Assembly (NCBI GenBank): GCA_963817395.1
Contig: CAWFOC010000003.1
Coordinates: forward strand, 62,001 to 126,000
Origin: CAWGYQ01 sp963817395
Lineage (GTDB): Bacteria > Acidobacteriota > Vicinamibacteria > Vicinamibacterales > CAVPJW01
Direction: 5' to 3'
Length of the DNA: 64,000 bases
The position numbers were made by a program, and so were the translations under genes. A model generated the notes under the pieces. It saw nothing but the letters and a program-made list of their open reading frames with translations, did not search any database and was not told where the DNA came from. Below, piece after piece: positions 37,369 through 46,721 of the stretch. Positions within the stretch are counted from its first letter, which is position 1. Each line of letters opens with the position of its first letter.

Positions 37369-38709
37369 CCAGCTTTTCAGAAAACCGGCGTCAGGCCGTG
37401 CACATCGCCGTCGGCGGCTTCGCGCTGCTGTTGCGCTACCTGTCCTGGTGGCAGGCCACCGCTGATGGCGTGTGCTGCTGTTCTCTTCAACCTCTTTCTG
37501 CTCCCGCGCGTCGTGGGGCCGGCCATCTATCGCCCGATGGACGAGGCGAGATGGCTGACCACGGGCATCGTCCTCTATCCGCTGGCGGTGCTCGGGCTCA
37601 TCCTCGCTTTCCCCCGCCGGCCCGACATCGCGGCTGCCGCCTGGGCCATTCTGTCGTTCGGCGACGGCTTCGCCACGATTGTCGGAAAGAGCGCCCACAC
37701 CCGCCTTCCATGGAACCGGGACAAGAGCGTCGCTGGCACGCTGGCATTTGCAGTGACTGGCGCGCTGGCGGGAATCGCGCTTGCGGCGTGGACGCGGCCG
37801 GCGATTGATCCCCCGCCTTCCTGGGCGTTCGTTCTGCTCGCGCCTGTCGCCGCAGCCATCGTCGCCTCGCTCGTCGAGACGATTCCCGTGCGGCTCGATG
37901 ACAACCTGTCGGTGCCGGCATCCGCGGCCGCCGTGCTGTGGGCGGCAAGCCTCATCACAGACGCCGGTCTCTCGGCCGCTCGACTCGACCTGAGCGACCG
38001 CTGGCTGCCCGCGCTCGCCGTGAACGCCACGTTTGCCGTCGCGGGATGGCGAGCGGGTACCGTGTCGCGTGCCGGGGCGCTGACTGGAGCGGCGATCGGA
38101 GTCGCCATTTACCTCGGTGCAGGAGCCGCGGGCTGGGCGATGCTCTTCGCCACTTTTCTCGTGGCGGCCATTTCGTCGCGGCTCGGCTGGCAGCGAAAGT
38201 CGCTGCTCGGGATCGCGGAGGAGCGAGGCGGGCGGCGTGGACCCGGCAACGCGATGGCGAACTGCGGGCTGGCAGCCTGTGCGGCCCTCGTCGGCTTGAT
38301 GTCGCCCTACAAGGAGGCGGCGTATCTCGTCGTGGTGGCGGCACTGACCGCCGGCGGCAGCGACACCGTCGCGAGCGAGGTCGGCAAGGCCTGGGGACGT
38401 CGCACGTTTCTCGTCACGAGCCTCCGCCGTGTGAAGCCCGGCACTTCGGGAGCAGTCTCGGTGGAAGGGACCGTCGCCGGGCTCATCGCCGCACTCGCGC
38501 TTTCATCGCTCGGCAGCGGGCTCGGCCTCATCGAGCCGCGATTCGTGTGGTACTCTGCGGCGGGAGCCACCGTCGGCGCCTTCGTCGAAAGCGCGCTCGG
38601 CGCGACGCTCGAGGCTCCGGGAATCTTGAACAACGACCTCCTGAATTTCCTGAACACCGCCGTCGCTGCGGCGGTTGCGGTGGGTTTGGCCGTGATGCTC
38701 TCTCCATGA
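37365..38709 (+). CDS. Polyprenol kinase/cytidylyltransferase-like domain fused to DUF92 (frameshifted)
   Basis: About 447 residues, all membrane-spanning. The N-terminal half begins NRRQAVHIAVGGFALLLRYL and contains ILSFGDGFATIVGK, resembling dolichol kinase/phosphatidate cytidylyltransferase proteins. The C-terminal half (from about residue 215) is a DUF92 domain with GGSDTVASEVGKAWG and VKPGTSGAVSVEGTVAG. One extra base near 37458 interrupts the first helices. DUF92 relatives in plants include phytyl-phosphate kinase (VTE6), so a role in prenyl phosphate formation beside a UbiA gene is plausible but inferred. It starts at GTG 37365 in a GTGA overlap. Confidence 0.78.
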
Positions 38710-38730
38710 CGCCCGCCCGATTCCACTGCT

Positions 38731-39669
38731 GTGTCTGGTGACGGGTTGACGCGATCAGATGGCAGCCGGCTCCGGCTGTACGTGGAATTCGCCAGGCCGT
38801 TCACGCTCATTGCCCCGGCGCTCGGCTTCTTCTCAGGTGCAGTCACGGCCATGGGGGCGGCGCCGAGAGAGGCGTTCACTGCCGCGCTGTTCGTGCCGCC
38901 GCTCGTCGGCTCGCTGATGGCCGCCGTGCTCAACGCCGCGTCGAACGGCCTGAATCAGATCTACGACTTCAACATCGATCGCATCAACAAGCCGAAGCGG
39001 CCGCTACCAAGCGGCCGTCTGACCCTTCGCCAGGCGTGGACATTCACCCTCGTCGCCTATGTCGTGGCGCTCGTATTGGCCTGGCTCGTCCAACCGGGCG
39101 GACGGCACGAGTGCTTCTGGCTCGTACTCCTGGCGCTCATCATCACCTACGCGTACTCGGCGCCTCCGCTCAGAACGAAGCGGCTGGGCATCTGGGCGAA
39201 CGTGACGATTGCGATCCCGCGTGGCGTCTTGCTGAAGGTGGCGGGTTGGTCGGCGGTGAAGACCATCTTCGGTGCGGAACCGTGGTACATCGGCGCCATT
39301 TTCGGTCTCTTTCTTCTCGGCGCGACCACAACGAAGGACTTCGCCGACATGGAGGGCGATGCGCGTGACGGTTGCCGGACGCTGCCGATCCAGTACGGGG
39401 TGACACGCGCGGCGTGGATCATTTCGCCCTCGTTCGTTTTTCCCTTTCTCATGATTCCGCTCGGCGCGTGGCTCGGCATCCTCACCGGTCATTTCTGGTT
39501 GCTGCAACTGCTCGGGTTCGTCATGACGGCCTACGGGCTCTTCGTGTGCTATCTGATGCTGAAACGGCCCGAAGACCTCGCGGTCGAAGAGAATCACGTG
39601 TCCTGGGCGCACATGTACCGAATGATGTTCGTCGCCCAGATCGGCTTCGCCCTCGCGTACATCCTCTAA
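38731..39669 (+). CDS. UbiA-family prenyltransferase
   Basis: A 312-residue membrane enzyme with about nine helices. Both Asp-rich metal-pyrophosphate sites are present: NQIYDFNIDRINKPKRP (about residue 75) and DFADMEGDARDG (about residue 205). The family transfers a prenyl chain to an aromatic or polar acceptor (quinone, heme or glycerol phosphate ring). MenA, UbiA and chlorophyll-synthase-like roles cannot be separated here. The start is GTG 38731, 21 bases after the DUF92 gene. Confidence 0.88.
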   Translation: MSGDGLTRSDGSRLRLYVEFARPFTLIAPALGFFSGAVTAMGAAPREAFTAALFVPPLVGSLMAAVLNAASNGLNQIYDFNIDRINKPKRPLPSGRLTLRQAWTFTLVAYVVALVLAWLVQPGGRHECFWLVLLALIITYAYSAPPLRTKRLGIWANVTIAIPRGVLLKVAGWSAVKTIFGAEPWYIGAIFGLFLLGATTTKDFADMEGDARDGCRTLPIQYGVTRAAWIISPSFVFPFLMIPLGAWLGILTGHFWLLQLLGFVMTAYGLFVCYLMLKRPEDLAVEENHVSWAHMYRMMFVAQIGFALAYIL

Positions 39670-39752
39670 GCCCGTCCGCTCTTGGATTAATCCTTTGACT
39701 TGGTCGCAGTCGGTACCGGCATCATGCCAATGGCGAACAAAAAGCGAATATC

Positions 39753-40781
39753 GTGTCTACCAGCCCTCTGCTCTTCGAACTCGGCGCTCGACCTCCGACA
39801 ACCCGCGACGTTGCGCGAACCGTCAAGGTGTCAGGGGCCGAGGGTCTGTCCGAGGCACAGCGCCGGGCGGATGCCGCCGTCTATCAAGAGGTCACCTGCC
39901 GATCGGCACTCAATCGCGTGGAGGGGATGCCGTTTCGCTGGACGCTCAACCCGTACCGCGGCTGCACACACGGCTGCCACTACTGCTTCGCCAGGCGGTA
40001 TCACACGCAGTTCGAGCTGAACACCGGCGATCAGTTCGCCTCGGTCATTCTCGTGAAGACGAATCTGCCCGACGTGCTGATCCGGGAACTCGACAAACCG
40101 AGCTGGCGCCGCGAGCTCGTGGCCCTCGGCACGGCCACCGATCCCTATCAGCCCATAGAAGGCCACTATCGGCTGACGCGTCGATCGCTCTTCGCCCTCG
40201 CTGCCAGCCGCACGCCTGTGGGCGTGGTCACGAAGGGACCCATGGTGGTGCGCGATCGGGACGCCCTGCTGGCAGTGGCCCGATCGGCATCGTGCTCAAT
40301 CTGCGTCAGCGTGCCCACCGTGGACGAGGACGCGTGGCAATCACTGGAACCGGGCACGGCGCATCCCTTGCAGCGCCTGCGCGCCGTGCGCCAGCTCGTC
40401 GACGCCGGGCTCAACGCGGGCGTGCTGATGGCTCCCATCGTGCCGGGCATCACGTCTCAGCCCGCGAAGCTGGAACGCACGGTCAAGGCCATCGCGGAGC
40501 ACGGAGCGCGGTTCGTCGGCGCGCAGCTGCTGTATCTCAAGGACGGAACGCGAACTCACTTCCTGGATTTTCTGGCCCGGGAGTATCCCGACCTGCGCGT
40601 CCGGTACGATCGGCTCTACGCGGGAGCCTACGCCCCCAAGGCGTATGTGGCACAGGTGCAGGCCGTTGTGGGAATGCTACGCGATCGGTATGGTCCGTTC
40701 ACCGAGCGCAGTCGATCCACGCCCGATTCCTCGGAGCCCGATGCACCGTCTCAGGGGCAGTTCGCCTGGCGTGGCCGGTGA
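39753..40781 (+). CDS. Radical SAM protein, SplB-like
   Basis: A 342-residue radical SAM enzyme. The cluster motif is CTHGCHYC (Cx3Cx2C, about residues 71-78) within LNPYRGCTHGCHYCFAR, typical of the SplB-like, Rv2578c-type family. No spore biology is implied, and the reaction is unknown. The C-terminal 40 residues are polar and probably disordered. The start is GTG 39753. It converges on the Clp gene with three bases between the stops. Confidence 0.88.
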   Translation: MSTSPLLFELGARPPTTRDVARTVKVSGAEGLSEAQRRADAAVYQEVTCRSALNRVEGMPFRWTLNPYRGCTHGCHYCFARRYHTQFELNTGDQFASVILVKTNLPDVLIRELDKPSWRRELVALGTATDPYQPIEGHYRLTRRSLFALAASRTPVGVVTKGPMVVRDRDALLAVARSASCSICVSVPTVDEDAWQSLEPGTAHPLQRLRAVRQLVDAGLNAGVLMAPIVPGITSQPAKLERTVKAIAEHGARFVGAQLLYLKDGTRTHFLDFLAREYPDLRVRYDRLYAGAYAPKAYVAQVQAVVGMLRDRYGPFTERSRSTPDSSEPDAPSQGQFAWRGR

Positions 40782-40784
40782 GCG

Positions 40785-42695
40785 TCAAGCACTCGCGGCC
40801 TCGGTCGCGTCCAGTTCCGTTGGGGAAAGCGCCGTTTCCACATCGACAATCGGCTCGCCGTCCACCACGCGCACGACGAAGTTGGTCCCCTCGTCCCAGC
40901 GCAGGCTAATCGGCAACCGAATCCGTCGATCCACCACACGCTTCAGGAACCGCGCCCCGTACTCGAGGCTGTAACCCTCCGAGGCGAGCGCGCGCACGAC
41001 TTCAGACCCAAGCTGCACCGTCTTCCGGCGGGCTTTGATCGTCTCGGCGACACGCTCGACGTGGACGCGCGCGATGGTTTCTACCTCTTCAAGGGTGAGC
41101 GGGTCGAAGATCACGACTTCGTCAATCCGGTTCCGGAACTCCGGAGAGAAGCGGCGCTCGACCTCACGCATGATGCGCCCGTGAACGTCGGCGTGTGCGG
41201 TGTGCGCTGCCCGGAATCCGAGCGGGCTGACCATATGACGGAAGTGCTCGGAACCCAGATTCGACGTCATGATGACGATCGTCTCGCTGAGATACGCCCG
41301 GCGGCCCCGACCGTCGGTAATCCACCCCTCGTCGAATGCCTGGAGGAAGAGATTGAGCAGTGACGGGCTCGCCTTCTCGATCTCGTCGAGAAGCAGGACC
41401 GAGCACGGTGTGTCCCGCAGCCGGTTGGTGAGCAGCCCGCCCTGCTCCGACCCGACGATGCCACGGGGCATGCCGATGAGTTTGTCGATTGACGTTCCCT
41501 CGTGCTGGTACTCGGACATGTCGAGACGAATCATCTTCCGCTCATCGCCGAACAGGAATTGCGCGACGGCCTTCGCCAGCTCGGTCTTGCCCACACCGGT
41601 CGGTCCCAGGAACAGCAGCACGCCGTCGGGCCGGTCTGCAGACTCCTTGAGCGGTCCCTTGCTCAAGACCAGCCGGTCGGCCACGGCGCGAATCGCACGG
41701 CGCTGACCGACAACCCGACCCGCAAGGCGGAGTTCGACGTCGCGAAACCGATCGGTGACCTCGCGGCGCACCATGTCCGAGGGAATGTCCGACGCGCGCG
41801 AGACCACGGAGACGACGTCGGCCTGGGTCACCGCTCGACGTCCATCGACCTCGGTCGCGACGGCCGCGGTGTCGAGCCATCCGATGACCTTGTCCGGCAA
41901 ATGGAGGTGACGCAGATATCGGGGCGAGAGCTCCAGTGCGGTGTCGAGCACGTCATTCGCGATGACCACGCGGTAGCGCCGCTCGAGGCGCGGGCGGAGA
42001 CTCTCGAGGATCTGTCGTGTCTCGACGAGACTCGGCTCGGCGACGAACACCGTCCGAAACCGGCGGGCAAACGCTTCGTCTTCCTGCACGAACGCCTTGT
42101 ACTCGCTGAGCGTGGTGGCGGCGATCATGCGGACCTCGCCTCGAGCGAGCACCGACTTGAGGACGTTGGCCGCGTCGGACGGCGAGCCCAATGCCGAACC
42201 GGCGCCAATGATCGTGTGCGCTTCGTCGACGAAGAGAATGAGATTGGGATGCTCCCTGAGCTCGCGGATCACGCTCTGGAGTCGTTCTTCGAACATGCCG
42301 CGGAGCATCGTCCCCGCCACCAGCGCGTTCATCTGAAGACTGACCACACGGCATTCGCGAAGGCGTTCGGGCACGCTGTCTGGATGGAGCTCGATGCGTG
42401 ATGCGAGCCCCTCGGCGATGGCCGTCTTCCCCACTCCGGGCTCCCCGATGAGCATCACCGAGTTGGAGCGTTCGAGGTGACAGAGGATCTCGACGACTTG
42501 CTGGATTTCGCGCTGACGACCGAACAGCGGCGGCAGGCGGTCGAGTCGCGCCAGCAGATTCAGACATGTGCCGAAATGGCGCAGAACCGGAGGAAGTTCG
42601 TATTCGTGCCTCAGCCGCACGGTGGTGGCGTGATCGATAACCGAAGGGGTGGTCGACTCGCGTGACCCGTTGACGTCGACATTCGCGTCGTCCAT
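40785..42695 (-). CDS. Clp-type AAA+ ATPase without N-domain or middle domain
   Basis: A 636-residue Hsp100 protein with both AAA+ modules: GEPGVGKTAIAEG and LILFVDEAHTIIG in the first, GPTGVGKTELAKA and VLLLDEIEKAS in the second. The Clp-N repeats and the ClpB coiled-coil middle domain are absent. In the second module an LGF tripeptide (MVSPLGFRAAH, near residue 500) stands where ClpA/ClpC carry their ClpP-docking loop. So it may feed a ClpP protease. I start at ATG 42695, five bases after GGAGGAG. A ClpP gene is not in the window. Confidence 0.85.
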   Translation of the reverse strand: MDDANVDVNGSRESTTPSVIDHATTVRLRHEYELPPVLRHFGTCLNLLARLDRLPPLFGRQREIQQVVEILCHLERSNSVMLIGEPGVGKTAIAEGLASRIELHPDSVPERLRECRVVSLQMNALVAGTMLRGMFEERLQSVIRELREHPNLILFVDEAHTIIGAGSALGSPSDAANVLKSVLARGEVRMIAATTLSEYKAFVQEDEAFARRFRTVFVAEPSLVETRQILESLRPRLERRYRVVIANDVLDTALELSPRYLRHLHLPDKVIGWLDTAAVATEVDGRRAVTQADVVSVVSRASDIPSDMVRREVTDRFRDVELRLAGRVVGQRRAIRAVADRLVLSKGPLKESADRPDGVLLFLGPTGVGKTELAKAVAQFLFGDERKMIRLDMSEYQHEGTSIDKLIGMPRGIVGSEQGGLLTNRLRDTPCSVLLLDEIEKASPSLLNLFLQAFDEGWITDGRGRRAYLSETIVIMTSNLGSEHFRHMVSPLGFRAAHTAHADVHGRIMREVERRFSPEFRNRIDEVVIFDPLTLEEVETIARVHVERVAETIKARRKTVQLGSEVVRALASEGYSLEYGARFLKRVVDRRIRLPISLRWDEGTNFVVRVVDGEPIVDVETALSPTELDATEAASA

Positions 42696-42804
42696 GGGCT
42701 CCTCCGCCTCCCCTCTGAAGAGCAAAAGGCGAGCCAGCAGGATCGAAGCGAAAATCGAAGATCTGCGCGTGAAGGTTCGAACCGGGTGGTTCGGAGCTCC
42801 GCCG

Positions 42805-42826
42805 GGGGACGGTCAGTGCCGTCCCC
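42805..42826. repeat. Perfect 8-bp stem-loop between htpX and the Clp gene
   Basis: GGGGACGG and CCGTCCCC flank a six-base loop (TCAGTG). No T tract follows on either strand, so it is not a standard terminator; it could be an attenuator or RNA-stability element in the leader of the Clp gene. A separate 10-base palindrome, GGTTCGAACC, is at 42774-42783. Confidence 0.45.
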
Positions 42827-42853
42827 TGGCGGGCGTGTCGGTTGAAGGGACGA

Positions 42854-43693
42854 CTAACGCGGCTGCAACAAGCGCTCGATCCGCTGTTCCATCGGGGGAT
42901 GCGTGCTGAACAGCGAGGTCAGGCCGCGCCCCGCGAAGGGATTGACGATGAACAGGTGCGACGTGGCCGGATTCGCGTCGAGTGGAATCTGCTTGGAGGC
43001 CCGATCGAGCTTCCTCAGGGCGTCGGCGAGCCCATGGGGCGTTCCGACAATGGCCGCACCACCGGCATCGGCCGCGAACTCGCGCGAGCGCGAAATCGCC
43101 ATCTGGATGAGCATGGCCGCAAGAGGCGCCAGCACCACCATCAGCAGCATCGCCAGCGGATTCGAGCCTCCGCGATCATTGTCTCGGCTGCCGCCGCCGA
43201 ACATGGCGGCCCAACCCGCCATTCTCCCCATCATCATGATGGCTGCGGCAAGCGTCGCCGCGACCGTGCTGATGAGCGTGTCGCGGTGTTTCACGTGCGC
43301 AAGCTCGTGGGCAATCACACCCTCGAGCTCGCGCTGATCGAGGACACGCAGGATGCCTTCAGTGGCCGCGACAGCGGCGTGCTTGGGGTCGCGTCCCGTA
43401 GCGAACGCGTTGGGTGACTGATTAGGAATGGTATACACGCGAGGCATTGGCAATTCAGCCCGTCGCGCCAGGCGCTCGACCATCTGATGAAGAGGATGCG
43501 AGCTGCCGACCTCCTGCGCGCCGTACATACGGAGGACAATCTTGTCCGAGAACCAGTACGACGCGAAGTTCATGACGGCGGCAAAGACGAACATCACCAT
43601 CATGCCCTGCGCCCCGCCAAGGAGCTCGCCGATCAACAGCAGGAGGCCGCTCAGCAGCCCGAGCAACAGTACGGTCTTCGTCATGTTTCCCAT
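42854..43693 (-). CDS. htpX: HtpX membrane metalloprotease
   Basis: A 279-residue M48 zinc protease of the inner membrane that degrades misfolded membrane proteins under stress. It has two N-terminal helices, VIAHELAHVKHRD with the HExxH zinc site (about residue 140), two more helices and ISRSREFAADAGGA supplying the third ligand. It ends TSLFSTHPPMEQRIERL, typical of HtpX. The start is ATG 43693; ATG 43684 is possible. It lies 59 bases downstream of the M20 peptidase and 158 bases before the Clp ATPase. Confidence 0.94.
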   Translation of the reverse strand: MGNMTKTVLLLGLLSGLLLLIGELLGGAQGMMVMFVFAAVMNFASYWFSDKIVLRMYGAQEVGSSHPLHQMVERLARRAELPMPRVYTIPNQSPNAFATGRDPKHAAVAATEGILRVLDQRELEGVIAHELAHVKHRDTLISTVAATLAAAIMMMGRMAGWAAMFGGGSRDNDRGGSNPLAMLLMVVLAPLAAMLIQMAISRSREFAADAGGAAIVGTPHGLADALRKLDRASKQIPLDANPATSHLFIVNPFAGRGLTSLFSTHPPMEQRIERLLQPR

Positions 43694-43752
43694 GTAGTGT
43701 CTACCCTTGGGCCTGAAATAAGGCCCGCGCGACAAGCCCTCGAAAGACGATG

Positions 43753-44895
43753 TTAGCGTGCGGCCAGCCGCTGAATCAACCCGGCAAGGAGCGCGGCACG
43801 CCATGCCAGCTCGTCGATCCTGACGTGCTCGTGGAGCGCATGCGCACCATCTCCGACCGCACCAAGTCCGTCTAGTGTTGGAACCCCGAGAGCCGACGTG
43901 TAATTCCCGTCCGATCCGCCTCCGGTGGCGCCTTCGCCAAGCTCGCGCCCGAGATCGGCGGCGACCCCTCGAGCCAGCTCGAAGAGGGCGGCCACTTCCG
44001 CGGTGCGCTCGAGTGGAGGGCGATCGAGCCCGCCTAGAACCTCGATCGAGGTTCCTGGCGTTTCGGGTGCCAGCGCCGAAAAGGCCGCTCCAACCCGCGC
44101 CGCGTCGGCTCGCGACGCGACGCGTACGTCGACGATGGCTTCCGCGTGCTCAGCGACGACGTTCGCGGCAGACCCGCCCGCGATGGCTCCGACGTTGACC
44201 AGGACCCCGCGATCCAGATTCTCCAGCTGCCGGACCTTGATGATCAGGCTGGCCAGTTCGTGAATGGCGCTGGCGCCGCGGAGCGGATCGATGCCGGCGT
44301 GAGCCGCCCGCCCGCGCACAACCAGGCGGTACTCTCCACCACCTTTCCGGGTCGTCTTGAGGGCCCCGCCTGGCAAGGAAGGCTCGAGCACCAGCACCGC
44401 CTTGCTTCGCCGCGCCTCCTCATCAATCGCCGCACGCGAGGCGAGCGAGCCGGTTTCTTCGTCGGTCGTCCACAGCATCACCACGCGCAGGTCCGGCCGA
44501 GGACCCACCTCTTCGAGCGCGCGCGAGGCCAGCATCGCGATGGCGATGCCGGCTTTCATGTCGAACGTGCCCGGCCCGTACAGACAGCCGTCACGAATGG
44601 CAATGGGCATGCGCGCCAGCTGTCCGACCGGCCACACCGTGTCGAAGTGGCCTATCAGCAGCACTTGCGATCGCCCGCAGCCGAACTCGGCGAGGAGATG
44701 ATCGCCGGCGTGTTCGCGCGGCAGGCGTTCGACGCGGCCACCGATGGCGGTCAGCCGTTCGACGAGCGCCGCCCCGCACCGGTCCACGGCGGCCTTGTCG
44801 GCCGTCGGCGACTCGAGACGGACGAGCGCCTCGATCGTCTCGATCATCCAGTCGCGCTGAGACTCGCAATAGTCGAGGAGCGGACCTCCGGACAC
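43753..44895 (-). CDS. M20-family metallopeptidase, carboxypeptidase G2-like
   Basis: A 380-residue di-zinc peptidase. Zinc ligands are visible in LLIGHFDTVWP, GPGTFDMKAG, TTDEETGS, VLEPSLPGG and ALHEHV, and the dimerisation lid lies in the middle with GRAAHAGIDPLRGASA. Carboxypeptidase G2 removes C-terminal glutamate from folates and peptides; whether this enzyme does is inferred. The start is GTG 44895, five bases after AGGAGG. No signal peptide is seen. Confidence 0.9.
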   Translation of the reverse strand: MSGGPLLDYCESQRDWMIETIEALVRLESPTADKAAVDRCGAALVERLTAIGGRVERLPREHAGDHLLAEFGCGRSQVLLIGHFDTVWPVGQLARMPIAIRDGCLYGPGTFDMKAGIAIAMLASRALEEVGPRPDLRVVMLWTTDEETGSLASRAAIDEEARRSKAVLVLEPSLPGGALKTTRKGGGEYRLVVRGRAAHAGIDPLRGASAIHELASLIIKVRQLENLDRGVLVNVGAIAGGSAANVVAEHAEAIVDVRVASRADAARVGAAFSALAPETPGTSIEVLGGLDRPPLERTAEVAALFELARGVAADLGRELGEGATGGGSDGNYTSALGVPTLDGLGAVGDGAHALHEHVRIDELAWRAALLAGLIQRLAAR

Positions 44896-44933
44896 GGGCG
44901 CCTCCTGCTGGGGATTCACTATAATGAACCCGA

Positions 44934-45551
44934 ATGGCGCGCTTCGAACGAGCACTCCGTGCCGCGCTGATCGCGTTCGGGCTGACCGGGGCACTTGACC
45001 TGGCCGCGCAGCAGCCGGTGCCGCGGCCATTTCCGCAACCGGAAACGCCGCCGGCGCAGACTGCGCCGCAACCGCCCGCCGTACCGCCTCCGGTTTCCTC
45101 TGAGCCCGCCACGGATCCCGCCGCGCCGACCGAGGCCATGCTCGGCGTGCCGATGGTTCCAGGCGCCGAGTTTCTGACGTCGTATTTTGCGGGTCGCGGG
45201 CAGCGGTACTACCTGTTCGGATCCGTCCGGCCGTTTCCCGAAGTGGTCGCCTTCTACCGAACCGCGCTCAAGCAGCGGGGCGATCTCATCTTCGACGCCC
45301 CGGCCACGCACATGTTCGACGTCGGGCGCTTCCGTGAGGAGTCGATGGCGTTTCCGCCGGGCGTGACCGTCAAGGACTACACGTGGGGAGGCACAGGCGG
45401 CTATCTGAATCCGAAGCCCGGCGGCCGACCGGAACGGTTTCCGACGATCATCCAAATCGTTCCGGGGCCGACCCGTGTCGCCGCAATGATTGACCCGGGA
45501 CGCTTGCCAGGCAGTTACGCAAGGCGGCGAAGGATGAAGCACTTCAGATAG
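44934..45551 (+). CDS. Secreted Pro-rich protein of unknown function
   Basis: A 205-residue protein with a signal peptide (ALRAALIAFGLTGALDLAAQ), a Pro/Gln/Ala-rich linker (residues 27-65), and a C-terminal globular domain starting MLGVPMVPGAEFLTSYFAG with FPEVVAFYRTALKQRG. I do not recognise the family; similar small domains occur in other secreted unknowns. A TATAAT ends eight bases before the ATG and no ribosome site is present, so the mRNA may be leaderless. The 3' end overlaps the convergent RlmI-like gene by 37 bases. Confidence 0.65.
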   Translation: MARFERALRAALIAFGLTGALDLAAQQPVPRPFPQPETPPAQTAPQPPAVPPPVSSEPATDPAAPTEAMLGVPMVPGAEFLTSYFAGRGQRYYLFGSVRPFPEVVAFYRTALKQRGDLIFDAPATHMFDVGRFREESMAFPPGVTVKDYTWGGTGGYLNPKPGGRPERFPTIIQIVPGPTRVAAMIDPGRLPGSYARRRRMKHFR

Positions 45552-46681
45552 TAGGTCTCAGGCACGCCGAGCAGTACCGGATGATCGCGTGCCTGCATGC
45601 GCTTCTCGACGATCGACAGCCGAACGCCGGCATCCGCAGCGGCGGTCAGCAGAATCTCCTCGAACGCGGCTTCCCCGACATTGTACGAACAGCTGCACGT
45701 CACCAGATGGCCGCCTGGTTCGAGCAGCTTCAGCGCGCGGAGATTGATCTCCTTGTAGCCCGCGATGGCCCCTGGAATCGATGCCTTGTTCTTGGCGAAG
45801 GCTGGCGGATCGAGCACGATCGTGTCGTACCGCGTGCGATCGCGTTCGCGCTCGCGCAGGAAGTCGAACACATTGGCCGCGACGACCGTCACCTGGGACA
45901 GGCCATTTCTCGCGGCGTTCTGCCGCGTCCGTTCCACGGCGTCTTGTGATCCATCGACGGCCGTGACGGTCGAACAGCGCGGCGCCAGGCGGAGCGCAAA
46001 CCCGCCGTTGTAGCTGAATCCGTCGAGCAGACGGCCCGAGGCGTAAGTGGCCGCAGCCTCGCGGTTCTCGCGCTGATCGAGAAAGAGCCCGGTCTTCTGC
46101 CCCTTCCACAGGTCCGCTTCGAGCTCGACCTCGCCTTCCCGCACCAGCACTGTCGGGGGAACATGCCCGTAGAGGGTCTCGACGCGGCGATCGAGGCCCT
46201 CGAGCTCGCGCACGCGCGGATCGTTTCTGGCGAGCACGCCGGCCGCCGACGTCAGGTCCACCAGGAGGGGCACGATCGCCGGCAGCAGGCGATCCATACC
46301 CTGAGAGAGCGCCTGGACGACCAGATACTCCGCGTAACGATCGACGATGAGCGAAGGCAGGAGATCGGCTTCGCCGTGCACCAGGCGCCACATCGTGGCG
46401 TCGATGCCGAGTGCCTGGCGAAGTTTCAGCGCGGCTTCGAGCCGCTCGCGAACAACGTCGAGATCGACGGGATGTTCGCCGCGCGACAACATGCGCAGCG
46501 CAATCTGGGACCGATCGCTGAAGAACGCCCACCCTTCGGGCCGCCCGCGCGGGCCCATCACGCGGACGATATCGCCGGGCGAGGCCTGACGGTCAGCGAC
46601 GTCGGCCTGATAAATCCAGGGGTGGCCGCGCCGCCAACGTTCGGCGCCGCGTGCTGTGATCACCACGCTCGGCTGCATCAC
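45515..46681 (-). CDS. rlmI: RlmI-family 23S rRNA (cytosine-5) methyltransferase
   Basis: A 388-residue class I methyltransferase. The N-terminal PUA domain (residues 1-75, HPWIYQADVADR) is followed by an EEHEA-like domain and a SAM domain with LDGFSYNGGFAL, VDGSQDAVERTRQNAARNG and the catalytic VLDPPAFAKNK and TCSCSYNV. This order matches RlmI, which methylates 23S rRNA; the exact target base is inferred. The start ATG 46681 is close to rpiB, transcribed divergently, and both may use the AT-rich stretch near 46709-46716. Confidence 0.87.
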   Translation of the reverse strand: MMQPSVVITARGAERWRRGHPWIYQADVADRQASPGDIVRVMGPRGRPEGWAFFSDRSQIALRMLSRGEHPVDLDVVRERLEAALKLRQALGIDATMWRLVHGEADLLPSLIVDRYAEYLVVQALSQGMDRLLPAIVPLLVDLTSAAGVLARNDPRVRELEGLDRRVETLYGHVPPTVLVREGEVELEADLWKGQKTGLFLDQRENREAAATYASGRLLDGFSYNGGFALRLAPRCSTVTAVDGSQDAVERTRQNAARNGLSQVTVVAANVFDFLRERERDRTRYDTIVLDPPAFAKNKASIPGAIAGYKEINLRALKLLEPGGHLVTCSCSYNVGEAAFEEILLTAAADAGVRLSIVEKRMQARDHPVLLGVPETYYLKCFILRRLA

Positions 46682-46721
46682 GCACCAGATCGATGACGGG
46701 TGCTCTGCTATATTATCCGGT

